A stretch of 64,000 nucleotides of DNA from Streptomyces lichenis (GTDB lineage Bacteria; Actinomycetota; Actinomycetes; Streptomycetales; Streptomycetaceae): assembly GCF_023218175.1 (NCBI RefSeq), contig NZ_JALPTH010000003.1:1-64000 (forward strand), given 5' to 3'. Of this stretch, positions 51,342 to 59,821 are shown one piece after another. Within the stretch, counting starts at the first letter, position 1. Each line of letters opens with the position of its first letter. The position numbers and the translations under genes are program-made. Below the pieces are notes generated by a model, which searched no databases, was not told where the DNA came from, and was given only the letters and a program-made list of their open reading frames with translations.

Positions 51342-52778
51342 ATGCCCGGACCGGCGGCCGACGGGCCGGAGGGCACCTCCGTAGCGCCGCCCGGCCCGGC
51401 GATCCCGCTGTCCGCCCTGCTCGCCGACGAGGAGCTGGGGCTGCGGCTGATCGCGGGCGCCGAGGACCCGGCGGCGGTGGCGGTGCACTGGGTGCACACC
51501 TCGGAGATGGCCGACCCCTTCCCGTATCTGCTCGGCGGGGAGCTGCTGCTGACCGCCGGGGTGCAGCTGGCCGAGCCGGAGCGAGGCGCCCGGGCGTACG
51601 CCGAGCGGGTCGTGGCGGCGGGCGGCGCGGCGCTCGGTTTTGGCCTGGCCCCGGTGTACGACACGGTCCCGGACGCCCTGGTCGAGGCGTGCGCGCACAC
51701 CCGCCTCCCCCTCCTGGAGGTGCCGCCGCGCACCACGTTCACCGCGGTGGGCCGGGCGGTGTGGCGGCTGATGGGGCAGGCCCGCCACCGGGAGCTGCGC
51801 CGGGTCACCGAGGCGCAGCAGGCGCTCGCCTCGGCGGCGGCCCGCCCGGACCCGGTCCCGGCGGTGCTGCACGCGCTGGCCTCCCGGCTGCCGGGGCGGG
51901 CGGTGCTGTACGCGGGTGACGGACGCCGTTACGCGGAGGCCGGCCGCGCGCTGCCGGACGGCACCGAGCAGGCCCTGGGCCGCCTGGCGGCCCGGGTGAC
52001 CACGGGGACCGCCTCCGCCGCCGACACCGTGGACGGCGCGCAGCTGACCGCGTACGCCCTCGGCGGCACCCACGGTCTGGCGCTCGCCCTCGCCACCGGC
52101 CCCCGCGAACCGGGCGACCACACCGTGGCCGGGGTCGCCGTGGTGCTGCTCTCCCTGCTCACCGCCCGCCACCAGGGCGCCGACGAGGCCACCCGTACCG
52201 CCGCCCTGGTCCGTTTGCTGCTGGGCGCCGCCCCCGAGGAGGCCGCCGCCCCACTCGGCCCGGCGCCCTGGACCGTCGTCCACGCCCAGGGCGAGGGCCC
52301 GCCGCCCGCACTCGGCACCCCGCTGGTCGACACTGGCGACGGCACCGTACGCGCCCTCCTCCCCCACGGGCACGAGGTGGCCGAGCACCCCGGCTGGACC
52401 CTCGGCGTCAGCGCCCCGGCCGCCCCGGGCGAGCTGCCCGCCGCCGACGCCCAGGCGTCCCGCGCCCTGCGCCGCGCCCGCGCCGCGCACACCCCCCTCG
52501 CCCGCCACCGCGCCTCGGGCCTCGCCGCCCTCGTCGACCCGGCCGAGGCCGCTACCCACGCCTCGGCCCTCCTCGCCCCCCTGGGCGGCGCCCCCCTCAC
52601 CACCACCCTGCGCGCCTGGCTCTCCCTGCACGGCAGCTGGGACCGCACCGCCACCGCGCTCGGCGTCCACCGCAACACCGTCCGCCAGCGCATCGCCCGC
52701 TGCGCCACCCTCCTCGGCACCGACCTGGACGACCCGGACATCCGGATGGAGCTGTGGTTCGCGCTGCGGGCGGGGTGA
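51342..52778 (+). CDS. PucR-family transcriptional regulator
   Basis: A 478-residue regulator. Residues 20-145: PucR-type N-terminal domain (IPLSALLADEELGLRLIAG, EMADPFPYLLGGELLLTAG, TRLPLLEVPPRTTFTAVGRAVWRLM). Middle: GGDEF-like/GAF-like helical part with no motif I can name. The C-terminal 60 residues are the HTH_30 DNA-binding domain (LRAWLSLHGSWDRTATALGVHRNTVRQRIARCATLLG). PucR regulators control purine, polyamine and amine catabolism. It is divergent from the symporter and probably controls the symporter-agmatinase-ThDP genes. ATG 51342 directly follows the inverted repeat. Confidence 0.92.
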   Translation: MPGPAADGPEGTSVAPPGPAIPLSALLADEELGLRLIAGAEDPAAVAVHWVHTSEMADPFPYLLGGELLLTAGVQLAEPERGARAYAERVVAAGGAALGFGLAPVYDTVPDALVEACAHTRLPLLEVPPRTTFTAVGRAVWRLMGQARHRELRRVTEAQQALASAAARPDPVPAVLHALASRLPGRAVLYAGDGRRYAEAGRALPDGTEQALGRLAARVTTGTASAADTVDGAQLTAYALGGTHGLALALATGPREPGDHTVAGVAVVLLSLLTARHQGADEATRTAALVRLLLGAAPEEAAAPLGPAPWTVVHAQGEGPPPALGTPLVDTGDGTVRALLPHGHEVAEHPGWTLGVSAPAAPGELPAADAQASRALRRARAAHTPLARHRASGLAALVDPAEAATHASALLAPLGGAPLTTTLRAWLSLHGSWDRTATALGVHRNTVRQRIARCATLLGTDLDDPDIRMELWFALRAG

Positions 52779-53120
52779 GGCCGGTGATCGATACAGAGGG
52801 TGGGGCGGCGGCCCATTCCGCCTCCCACCGGAGGTACTCCAATTTCGTCTAAGGACGGAGCCGGCGATAGAGCCAGTGACGGGGCAGCCGCGTGCTGCTG
52901 AGGTCGGTCGAACGGACGCCGCCGGCGCCAAGCAATCGCCGCTGCCACTACCCGCGGCGTTGTCGCACGATGCTGTAGGGGCGGTCTCGACGAGACCGCC
53001 CCTACAGCATTGATGTTCACCTGGAAAAGTGGCGACCTCCACCGGGCCTCAACCTGACGCCATCCTTCCGAGATGATTGGCCCACGACCGCGAGGAACAG
53101 ATCAGGGCGTAGGCCTTTCG
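52779..53120. other. Intergenic region with a 41-bp palindrome
   Basis: No reading frame has convincing codon usage. It holds a 41-bp palindrome (annotated separately) and less GC-rich sequence on either side (CAAGCAATCGCC, CATTGATGTTCACC). It forms the left boundary of a decayed island. Confidence 0.5.
52970..53010. repeat. 41-bp near-perfect palindrome (20-bp arms, 1-nt centre)
   Basis: Arm ATGCTGTAGGGGCGGTCTCG is followed by a single A and its exact reverse complement. It lies between the convergent PucR and CPCC-protein genes, so it can act as a bidirectional terminator. The near-absence of a loop (a cruciform-type structure) is unusual for one, and an element end or recombination relic is an alternative. 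Confidence 0.85.
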
Positions 53121-53534
53121 TCAGCCCTCGCGCAACCAGAAGCGTTTCGTCCACCAGTACATGACAGTGCGATCCGGCGGCCACGGCGCCATTTGGGTGC
53201 TCTCCTTCTCGAAGGCATCCCGAGCCAGGTCAATAGGCCGCCATCCGGATGGCGGTTCCTCGCCACCGGTTCGCTGCCGTGCGCTTCCCGCGAACCGCGG
53301 TTCCGAAGCCCCGGATGCCAGGAAACTCTGCTGGGCTTCCAGGAGGGACGCACGGTTCGCACCCTTCCTCAGCGTCGGCCAGCGAAGTTGCGTGATGTCG
53401 TCCTCCCATTTGCAGACCGGACAGATCATCGAGGATCCTGGAGGATCTTCGAACACCCTGGAGCCGCAACACACACAGGGATAGCGGACTGCGGCCTGCC
53501 TAGCCCCTCGTTCAAAGTCAGTTGCCTCGCTCAC
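53121..53534 (-). CDS. CPCC-type cysteine-rich protein, likely immunity partner
   Basis: A 137-residue protein. YPCVCCGSRVFEDPPGSSMICPVCKWEDD is the CPCC family zinc-binding motif (two C-x2-C pairs), followed by a helical segment (LEAQQSFLASGASEPR). CPCC proteins occur mainly next to polymorphic toxins in bacteria. Here the ATG lies 14 nt inside the 3' end of the Hint-toxin fragment, an overlap expected of a toxin-immunity pair. Its function is inferred from context. Confidence 0.78.
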   Translation of the reverse strand: MSEATDFERGARQAAVRYPCVCCGSRVFEDPPGSSMICPVCKWEDDITQLRWPTLRKGANRASLLEAQQSFLASGASEPRFAGSARQRTGGEEPPSGWRPIDLARDAFEKESTQMAPWPPDRTVMYWWTKRFWLREG

Positions 53535-54270
53535 TTCGCCGCCTCCGCCTTCTGGGACGTATGGTGCCCGGCATGTTCTTGAACGCCTGCAATCCGCCCT
53601 CGAGTTTATAGAAGGTAATGATGCCCTTCTTGCTCTTCATTCCGAACTCACCGCTCTCGCGGTCGAAGAATCGCACCGTACCGTCGTCGGCTACGTCCTT
53701 GACCAACACACCCGGGCGTGTGCCATCGCACTCGCACATGAGGTCCTTGGCCGCCTCCTCGTACTCGATCTGCGTTTCATAGCCCATCTCCGGACCATGC
53801 CTGGTGTAGTGATCATCGAGGTTACCCGGACTCGTCCACGCATCACAGTTGTAGACCAGGACCGACTTCTTTCCTGCCATCACATAGTACGTGTGCAGTT
53901 CTGCGACGGTCAGGTTGTGGACCCGCTGTTCCGGTACGTTCCAGGAGCGGATCGCGGCAACCTCCGCAGTGGCGCCCGCAGAAGTCCGAAGGAGCATGCC
54001 CGGTTCGATGTCCGCGGAATATGTCCAGGAATTGACGCAGCCACCTACCCAGAAAGGGTGCGTACCGGTAGCCGCGACGGAATCCGTCGAGTCGGATTCG
54101 GATGGGGAGACGGCCACGTCGACGAGTGCCTTGGCACCCTGCCCGGCAATGGTTGCCTGAACGGGCTGCGCTTCGGTGCGGCCGGTCCTCGGGTCAGTGG
54201 CGAGAACCTGGTCGCCTACGCGGACTTTTTCGATCGGCTCAGCCCGAGCGTCGCCCATCAAGACCGGAGT
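53518..54270 (-). pseudogene. 5'-truncated toxin module: Hint domain plus C-terminal nuclease-like toxin
   Basis: The frame starts inside a Hint (intein-like) autoprocessing domain: TTPVLMGDARAEPIEKVRVGDQVLATDPRTG, the GTHPFWV histidine, and the end VHNLTVAELHTYYVMAGKKSVLVYNC. The usual leading Cys region is missing and no start or secretion domain precedes it. The toxin domain follows (LDDHYTRHGPEMGYETQIEYEEAAKDLM, GTVRFFDRESGEFGMKSKKGIITFYK), a pattern I associate with small BECR-fold ribonuclease toxins (His, Arg, Lys/Thr); this is tentative. It ends in a basic run (RPRRRRRRSERGN). It looks like an orphan toxin cassette, with an internal ATG at 54258 but no ribosome site. Confidence 0.7.
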
Positions 54271-54282
54271 CGTGCCCTGATC

Positions 54283-54831
54283 GACGACTTCCCGTCGCCA
54301 GTGCTCCCGGCGGGCGCGAAGATCGCGATCGGCAGTGGTACGCACACGCTGTACACGATCGACGCCACGGCGGACGGCAGTTACTACCACGACAAGAAGA
54401 CCGGCAAGGGCCAGGACAAGATCCTGTCCTCCAAGAAGGTCAACTTCGCCCGGGCCACCCAGGCCCCCGTCAACCAGCGGCGCCGCATCAAGGGCGCGGG
54501 CATCTGGTACCGGATCTCCGAGGGCGCCTACAAGGGCATGTGGATCGGTGAGGCGTGGCCGAACGTCTTCCTGCGCGGTGAGTACGTGGTGACCACCTAC
54601 CGCATCCCGCGCACACTCACCATCGTGGCCAACGCGGACGTCACGGCGTACAAGTTCGGTGCGGACGGCGTGACCGGCACGACCATGCCACTGCAGTCGG
54701 GCAGCGAGCAGTCCTTCACCTTCGACCGGCGAGCGGTCGTCAACGGCCGCGCGATGTGCCGGATCTCGGCGGGCGCGATGGCCGGGCACTGGGTGCCGGC
54801 GAACCAGGTCGTCACCGACGGCCGCGTCTGA
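54283..54831 (+). pseudogene. 5'-truncated C-terminal fragment of a secreted protein
   Basis: Codon usage turns sharply GC-rich in this plus frame from about 54283. The encoded segment (VLPAGAKIAIGSGTHTLYTIDATADGSYYHDK, APVNQRRRIKGAGIWYRISEGAYKGMWIGEAW, GRAMCRISAGAMAGHWVPANQVVTDGRV) has two repeat-like halves: W-Y-R-I-S-E-G-A-Y-K-G-M-W-I and C-R-I-S-A-G-A-M-A-G-H-W-V. These repeats resemble carbohydrate- or wall-binding modules at the end of secreted peptidoglycan enzymes. No start codon, signal or catalytic domain remains. Confidence 0.6.
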
Positions 54832-55064
54832 CGCCTGACGAGTGACCGCCGACGGCCGCGCCTGACGACCGGCGGCCGTGTCCGACCGGCATGACGGCCG
54901 AGACCGGCCGACGACGCTCGCGGTCCACGGGAAGATCTCCCATCGGAGAGTCCCTGGACCGCGGGCGTCCGGCCGTACCCGCACCGTGCGAACCTCACCG
55001 GCTTTCCGGCACGGCACAGCTCGGCACGGCGCCAACACGGCACCAGGATCGAGGGAGTACGCAG

Positions 55065-55372
55065 ATGGCCCTCGCCCCGGGCACGCGCTGGCCGGGGCCT
55101 CGAACACAACGAGCTGGAATACGTCCACGCCGTCAAGGCCAGGTCTTCTGGTTCGCGCTGCCCTCCCCGTACAACCGGTCGAGCCGGGATGTGGAGATCA
55201 CCGGCGGGGAGATCGTCGGCCTGCCGACCGGTCTGAAGGCCGTGGGGTACGGGGTGTTCGACCTCCGGGACATGGGCGGCACTCCGCTCATAGCCATCGA
55301 GGGGGCGCCTCCTCCGGTCTGCGTTACAGCCAGCTCGTCGGGTGCGGGCTGGTGCTGCGCCTGGAGAAGTGA
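55065..55372 (+). pseudogene. Conserved gene remnant with two frameshifts
   Basis: Three frames must be joined to read it: HNELEYVHAVK, then (after one lost base) GQVFWFALPSPYNRSSRDVE through ITGGEIVGLPTGLKAVGYGV and FDLRDMGGTPLIAIEG, then (after a second lost base near 55305) ASSGLRYSQLVGCGLVLRLEK and stop. Each joined segment has actinobacterial codon usage, so this is a decayed gene, not a sequencing artefact of a single site. The family is a Streptomyces conserved hypothetical, in my recollection. Confidence 0.6.
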
Positions 55373-55431
55373 CGGCAGGTGTTGGCCCGGGGGCGCCGTT
55401 TCCGCGCCGGTCGTACGAGGCGTTACGGGCC

Positions 55432-55821
55432 CTACAACCCCGGCCCCGCCAGGCCGGCGAGCACGCCGTAGGCGAGCGGGAGGGCGTAGGCGGCGAGCGC
55501 GAGCCTGGCCGAGCGCGAGCGGAGCTGCTCCAGCAGGGCGGCGGTGAGGATGCCGAAGACCGCCGCGAAGAGGACGGTGTCGGAGCTGTCCAGGGCGTCC
55601 CAGCCGTGGGCGGCCAGGGTGGTGAAGACCATGGCGGCGGCGAAGAAACCGGCCGCCGAGAGGGCCTCGTCCTTGCCGAGCACCGGGCGGGCGTCCGGAT
55701 CGGCCTCCCGCGGACCGCCCCGCCCCGACCCGCTGCGCAGGCCCTGCCGCAGCAGGGCGGTCAGGACGGCGAGATCCAGCACCGTCGCGATGACGAACGA
55801 GACCTTGAAGAACATTTCCAC
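55432..55821 (-). CDS. Small integral membrane protein
   Basis: A 129-residue protein with about four hydrophobic helices: VSFVIATVLDLAVLTALL, AAGFFAAAMVFTTLAAHGW, TVLFAAVFGILTAALLEQL and LALAAYALPLAYGVLAGLAG. A polar loop (GSGRGGPREADPDARP) lies between the first two. I do not recognise a family. GTG 55821 has GGAGGAG 7 nt upstream; ATG 55815 is too far from it. Divergent from the acyl-CoA dehydrogenase gene. Confidence 0.72.
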   Translation of the reverse strand: MEMFFKVSFVIATVLDLAVLTALLRQGLRSGSGRGGPREADPDARPVLGKDEALSAAGFFAAAMVFTTLAAHGWDALDSSDTVLFAAVFGILTAALLEQLRSRSARLALAAYALPLAYGVLAGLAGPGL

Positions 55822-55966
55822 GGTGGCACTCCTCCGGCTCCTCTCCCCCGGATCGTAAGGACGACGCCGTGGGGTGCGGGGTTGCCCACGTGCCCAGCGT
55901 CACGTCACCGGCGCCCGCCGGGCCATGGACAGCGTCGACAACCGGCCGGTAACTTGTATGGCTGAC

Positions 55967-55981
55967 TGAGCAAGCGCTTAG
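55967..55981. promoter_or_regulatory. TetR-like operator candidate upstream of the acyl-CoA dehydrogenase
   Basis: TGAGCAAGCGCTTAG contains the palindrome AAGCGCTT, 52 bp before the GTG. Similar sites bind TetR-family repressors of fatty-acid and acyl-CoA catabolism in Actinobacteria. Assignment is by resemblance only. Confidence 0.4.
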
Positions 55982-56032
55982 ACATGGCCGTGAGCGACGA
56001 GCCGTGACCGACCGGTACCAAGGAGGCCGTCC

Positions 56033-57190
56033 GTGCGCCGGACCGTATTCAACGAGGACCACGAGGCGTTCCGGGAGACCATCCGGGACTTCATCGAGAC
56101 CGAGGTCGTCCCCGTCTACGACGACTGGTTCGCCGCCGGGCAGGCGCCGCGCGACTTCTACCTCAAGCTCGGCGAGCTGGGCCTGTTCGGCATCAACGTG
56201 CCGGAGGAGTTCGGCGGCGCCGGGCTGGACACCCACAAGTTCGAGGCCGTGCTCTACGAGGAGACCGCCCGCGCGGGCGTGCAGTTCGGCGGGTCCGGGG
56301 TGCATGTGCTGCTGGCGCTGCCGTACCTCAAGATGCTCGCCGACGACGAGCAGAAGAAGCGCTTCCTGCCGAAGTTCACCACCGGCGAGGAGATGTGGGC
56401 GCTGGCGATGACCGAGCCGGGCACCGGCTCCGACCTCGCGGGCATGAAGACCACCGCCAAGCTCTCCGAGGACGGCACCCACTACCTGCTCAACGGCGCC
56501 AAGACCTTCATCACCGGCGGTGTCCACGCCGACCGGGTCATCGTCTGCGCCCGGACCGCCGCGCCCACCGCCGAGGACCGCCGCTTCGGCATCTCGCTGT
56601 TCGCGGTGGACGCCACGTCCGCCGGGTACTCCATCGGCCGCAAGCTGGACAAGCTGGGCCTGCGCACCTCCGACACCGCCGAGCTGGCGTTCGTCGATGT
56701 GAAGGTGCCGGCCGAGGACCTGCTCGGCGAGGAGAACAAGGGCTTCTCCTACCTCGGCCGGAACCTCCCCTCCGAGCGCTGGGGCATCGCCTTCGGCGCG
56801 TACGCGCAGGCCAAGGCGGCCGTCCGGTTCGCCCAGCAGTACGTCACCGAGCGCACCGTGTTCGGCAAGACGGTGGCCTCCTTCCAGAACACCAAGTTCG
56901 AGCTGGCCGCCTGCCAGGCCGAGGTGGACGCCGCCGAGGCGGTCGCCGACCGCGCCCTGGAGGCCCTGGACGCGGGCGAGCTGAGCGCCGCCGAGGCCGC
57001 CTCCGCCAAGCTGTTCACCACCGAGGTCGCCCACCGGGTGATCGACCGCTGCCTCCAGCTGCACGGCGGCTACGGCTATATGAACGAGTACCCGATCGCC
57101 CGTCTGTACGCGGACAACCGGGTCAACCGCATCTACGGCGGCACCAGCGAGGTCATGAAGTCGATCATCGCCAAGTCGATGGGGCTGTAG
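56033..57190 (+). CDS. Acyl-CoA dehydrogenase
   Basis: A 385-residue FAD-dependent dehydrogenase that makes a trans-2-enoyl-CoA. Seen: N-terminal helical domain (FNEDHEAFRETIRDFIETEVVP), the FAD/substrate motif AMTEPGTGSDLAGMKTTA and the C-terminal LHGGYGYMNEYPIARLYADNRVNRIYGGTSEVMK with the FAD-binding GG-Y-G and catalytic-region Y-G-G-T-S-E. Substrate is unknown; position beside thioesterase II and carboxylase genes allows a fatty-acid or branched-chain acyl substrate. AGGAGG lies 6 nt before GTG 56033. It is followed by the thioesterase after 8 bp, so the two are one operon. In S. coelicolor the similar gene is, from memory, an acdH paralogue. Confidence 0.94.
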   Translation: MRRTVFNEDHEAFRETIRDFIETEVVPVYDDWFAAGQAPRDFYLKLGELGLFGINVPEEFGGAGLDTHKFEAVLYEETARAGVQFGGSGVHVLLALPYLKMLADDEQKKRFLPKFTTGEEMWALAMTEPGTGSDLAGMKTTAKLSEDGTHYLLNGAKTFITGGVHADRVIVCARTAAPTAEDRRFGISLFAVDATSAGYSIGRKLDKLGLRTSDTAELAFVDVKVPAEDLLGEENKGFSYLGRNLPSERWGIAFGAYAQAKAAVRFAQQYVTERTVFGKTVASFQNTKFELAACQAEVDAAEAVADRALEALDAGELSAAEAASAKLFTTEVAHRVIDRCLQLHGGYGYMNEYPIARLYADNRVNRIYGGTSEVMKSIIAKSMGL

Positions 57191-57198
57191 GGCCACCG

Positions 57199-58089
57199 AT
57201 GTCCGATCCGGGGCCGGGGCCGGAAGCACTGGAGGAACTGCTGGACCTGCTCGATCTGGAGCGGGTCGAGCAGGACATCTTCCGCGGCCGGTCCCGGTCG
57301 GCGATCATCCCCCGGGTCTTCGGCGGGCAGGTCGCCGCCCAGGCGCTGGTCGCCGCGGGCCGGACCGTGCCCGCCGACCGGGCGGCCCACTCGCTGCACT
57401 CCTACTTCCTGCGCACCGGCGACCCGGACGCGCCGATCGTCTACACCGTGGACCGCATCCGGGACGGCCGCTCCTTCACTACCCGCCGGGTGGTCGCCGT
57501 CCAGCACGGCCGCCCGATCTTCCACCTCTCCGCCTCCTTCCAGGCGTACGAGGAGGGCATGGAGCACCAGTCCGCCATGCCCGCCGCCCCGGACCCGGAG
57601 ACCCTGCCCACCGCCGCCGAGCTGCTGCCCCGGTACGCGGACGCCTTCGCCGGGCCGGACATCGTGGACCGGCTGCTGGAGGCGCGGGCCGCGGTGGACC
57701 TGCGGTATGTGCACGAGCCGCCGTTCGCCACCGCGGGCACCCCGCGCGAGCCGCGCTCCCAGGTGTGGTTCAGGGCGGCGGGGAAGCTCACCGACGATCC
57801 GCTGCTGCATGTCTGCCTGGCCACGTACGTCTCCGACATGACGCTGCTGGACTCGGTGCTGCTGGCGCACGGGCGCGGCGGCTGGACCGTCGGCGACGTG
57901 GTGGGGGCGTCGCTGGACCACGCGATGTGGTTCCACCGCCCGTTCCGGGCCGACGAGTGGCTGCTGTACGACCAGGAGTCGCCGTCCTCCTCCGGCGGGC
58001 GCGGCCTCGGCCAGGCCCGGATCTGGACGCAGGACGGCCGCCTGGCGATCTCCGTCATCCAGGAGGGTGTCGTCCGCGTACCGAGGTGA
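57199..58089 (+). CDS. tesB: Acyl-CoA thioesterase II
   Basis: A 296-residue double hot-dog thioesterase that hydrolyses acyl-CoA to free acid and CoA. Seen: first hot-dog fold (ELLDLLDLERVEQDIFRG, IIPRVFGGQVAAQALVAA, HSLHSYFLRTGDPDAPI), with VQHGRPIFHLSASFQAYEEG; second fold with TYVSDMTLLDSVLLAHG and the catalytic Asp region SLDHAMWFHRPFRADEWLLYD, then QEGVVRVPR. Family length agrees. Starts 8 bp after the dehydrogenase stop, hence co-transcribed. Confidence 0.93.
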   Translation: MSDPGPGPEALEELLDLLDLERVEQDIFRGRSRSAIIPRVFGGQVAAQALVAAGRTVPADRAAHSLHSYFLRTGDPDAPIVYTVDRIRDGRSFTTRRVVAVQHGRPIFHLSASFQAYEEGMEHQSAMPAAPDPETLPTAAELLPRYADAFAGPDIVDRLLEARAAVDLRYVHEPPFATAGTPREPRSQVWFRAAGKLTDDPLLHVCLATYVSDMTLLDSVLLAHGRGGWTVGDVVGASLDHAMWFHRPFRADEWLLYDQESPSSSGGRGLGQARIWTQDGRLAISVIQEGVVRVPR

Positions 58090-58225
58090 GGCCTCGGTAC
58101 GCCGTGTGCACTGACGCCCGCCGATGCCTTTTGCGCCGACGACCCGGCGACGCCGTTTGCGCCGGGGTGACGCGGACACTCGTGGCCGGGTGAGCCGAGA
58201 CGCGAGCCCGGGAGGTAGCGGCGAC

Positions 58226-58918
58226 ATGGGTGACGACGGGTACGGGAGCGGGGGCGGGAACGCCGGAGTGCGGCGGGCCGCGCTGGTCGGGGCGGCGAGC
58301 GGGTTGCGCAGCCAGGCGGGACTGGCCGGGGTGGCGCTGACCGCCCGTCCGGACGATCCGGCCGGATCGCTGCTCGCCCACCGGTGGGGCCGGATCGGCG
58401 CGGTGGTGGCCGCGGTCGGCGAGGCGGTGGGCGACAAGCTGCCGCGGACACCGAGCAGGCTGAGCCCCCAGGGGCTCCTCCCCCGGCTGCTGCTGGGCGG
58501 GGTGACCGGCTGGGCGCTGGCGGCGCGGGAGCAGACCCGGGCCGAGGACGGCGGGACGCACGAGGAGGCGTACCAGTACGCGGCCGACGGCGAGGAGCTC
58601 ACCCGCTCGGCCCCGGACGCCGGCCCGGCGCTGATCGGCGCGGCGGTGGGCGTGGCGGCAGCGGCGGCGGCCTCGTTCGCCGGGGCGCGCTGGCGGCGGA
58701 TCGCCGCCGGTCGGAACTGGCCGGACTGGCCGTTCGCGCTGGTGGAGGACGCGGTGACGGCGGCGGTGGTGTACGCGGCGGTGGGTCGGCCGGACGGCCG
58801 GCGGGAGGCCGGGGCGGGTGACCCCTGGCGCGAGGAGACGCTGTACGAGGGCTCGTACGCCGCCCGCGAGGTGGACGCGGACGTCCGCCCGGACGCGTAC
58901 CACCAGCCGGGCGGCTGA
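58226..58918 (+). CDS. DUF4126-like membrane protein
   Basis: About 230 residues with three or four hydrophobic helices: AALVGAASGLRSQAGLAGVAL, IGAVVAAVGEAVGDKLP, GLLPRLLLGGVTGWALAA and PALIGAAVGVAAAAAASFAGA. The string GLRSQAGLAGVAL and KLPRTPSRLSPQGLLPRLLLGG match my recollection of DUF4126-like proteins. Tail is acidic (EETLYEGSYAAREVD). ATG 58226 follows GGAGG by 10 nt. Stop is 3 bp before the end of the convergent phosphatase gene. Confidence 0.72.
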   Translation: MGDDGYGSGGGNAGVRRAALVGAASGLRSQAGLAGVALTARPDDPAGSLLAHRWGRIGAVVAAVGEAVGDKLPRTPSRLSPQGLLPRLLLGGVTGWALAAREQTRAEDGGTHEEAYQYAADGEELTRSAPDAGPALIGAAVGVAAAAAASFAGARWRRIAAGRNWPDWPFALVEDAVTAAVVYAAVGRPDGRREAGAGDPWREETLYEGSYAAREVDADVRPDAYHQPGG

Positions 58919-58921
58919 CCC

Positions 58922-59692
58922 TCAGCCCGTGAGTCCGGCCGCGTCCAGCAGGTAGGCGGCGAGCGGCTCGTAGTGGCGCGGGTCGGGGACGTTGTCGTCC
59001 AGCGGGATGGCGACCTGGAGCGTGCCCTCGGCCTCGCCCAGGAAGAGGGCGGGGTCGTTGCAGTCGGCGTAGCCGAGGGAGTCGACGCCCCGCTGGGCGG
59101 CGCGTCCGGCCCAGCCGTGGTCGGCGACCACCAGGTCCGGCGGGGTCTCCAGGTGGTCCAGGATGGCGTTCATCGGCTCGGGCGAGTGGGTGTGCCAGAG
59201 GCTGGCCCCGCGCCCGAAGACGGCCACATCGGCGAACTGCACCACGTACCCCTCGTCGGCGGTGAGCCCGCCGGGGATGCGGACGATGTCGCAGCCCGCG
59301 GCCCGCAGCGCGGCGGCGGTGGAGCTGTGCAGGTCCAGCAGGGCGCCGGGGTGCCCGGTGGCGAACAGCACCCGCTGCCGGTCCTCGGCGGCCTTGGCGA
59401 GCCGGGCGGCCATCCGGTCGAGCCCGGCCACGGTCAGCTCCGGGTCGATGGTGTCCTGGCCCACCCGGTGGGTCGGGTCGTCGTTCACCCCGCACCGCTC
59501 GGCCATCACCGCGAGCACGTCCTGCTCGTCGGTCCAGCGGTCGCCCAGTTCCAGCCCCAGCCAGTAGTGGCGGTCGCCGTTGGCCAGCTTGCGGTAGTGG
59601 GAGAGGTTGTTGTCGCGCGGCGTGGCGACGTTCCCGGCGATCCGGCTGCGGACGAGGTGGTCGAGGAGGGCGGCGCGGCTGGGTATGGACAT
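58922..59692 (-). CDS. Conserved actinobacterial phosphatase-like protein
   Basis: A 256-residue cytoplasmic protein that I recall being annotated as phosphatase in Streptomyces: IPSRAALLDHLVRSRIAGNVATPRDNNLSHYRKLANGDRHYWLGLELGD, then VLFATGHPGALLDLHSST, DVAVFGRGASLWHTHSPEPM, VVADHGWAGRAAQRGVDSLGYADCNDPALFLGEAEGTLQVAIPLDD. Asp/His-rich motifs (GHPG, HTHS, ADHGW, DCND) could bind metals. Activity is unproven. ATG 59692 begins the conserved region; an upstream frame adds only low-complexity residues. Confidence 0.78.
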   Translation of the reverse strand: MSIPSRAALLDHLVRSRIAGNVATPRDNNLSHYRKLANGDRHYWLGLELGDRWTDEQDVLAVMAERCGVNDDPTHRVGQDTIDPELTVAGLDRMAARLAKAAEDRQRVLFATGHPGALLDLHSSTAAALRAAGCDIVRIPGGLTADEGYVVQFADVAVFGRGASLWHTHSPEPMNAILDHLETPPDLVVADHGWAGRAAQRGVDSLGYADCNDPALFLGEAEGTLQVAIPLDDNVPDPRHYEPLAAYLLDAAGLTG

Positions 59693-59821
59693 GGCCCCAT
59701 TGTGCCGCCCGCCACGCGCCGTGGCCGAACCGTTCCGCCCGGTGGACGGGCCGGTGCCCGCCGGATCCGGTCCGGTCCGCGCGCCACCCGACACCTGCCC
59801 CTGACCCGGAGCACTCCCGCC

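Noticed and set aside
52779..55372. Insertion sequence or prophage
   Set aside because: No transposase, integrase or phage structural gene, and no terminal inverted repeat pair was found around the island; only a palindrome and gene relics.
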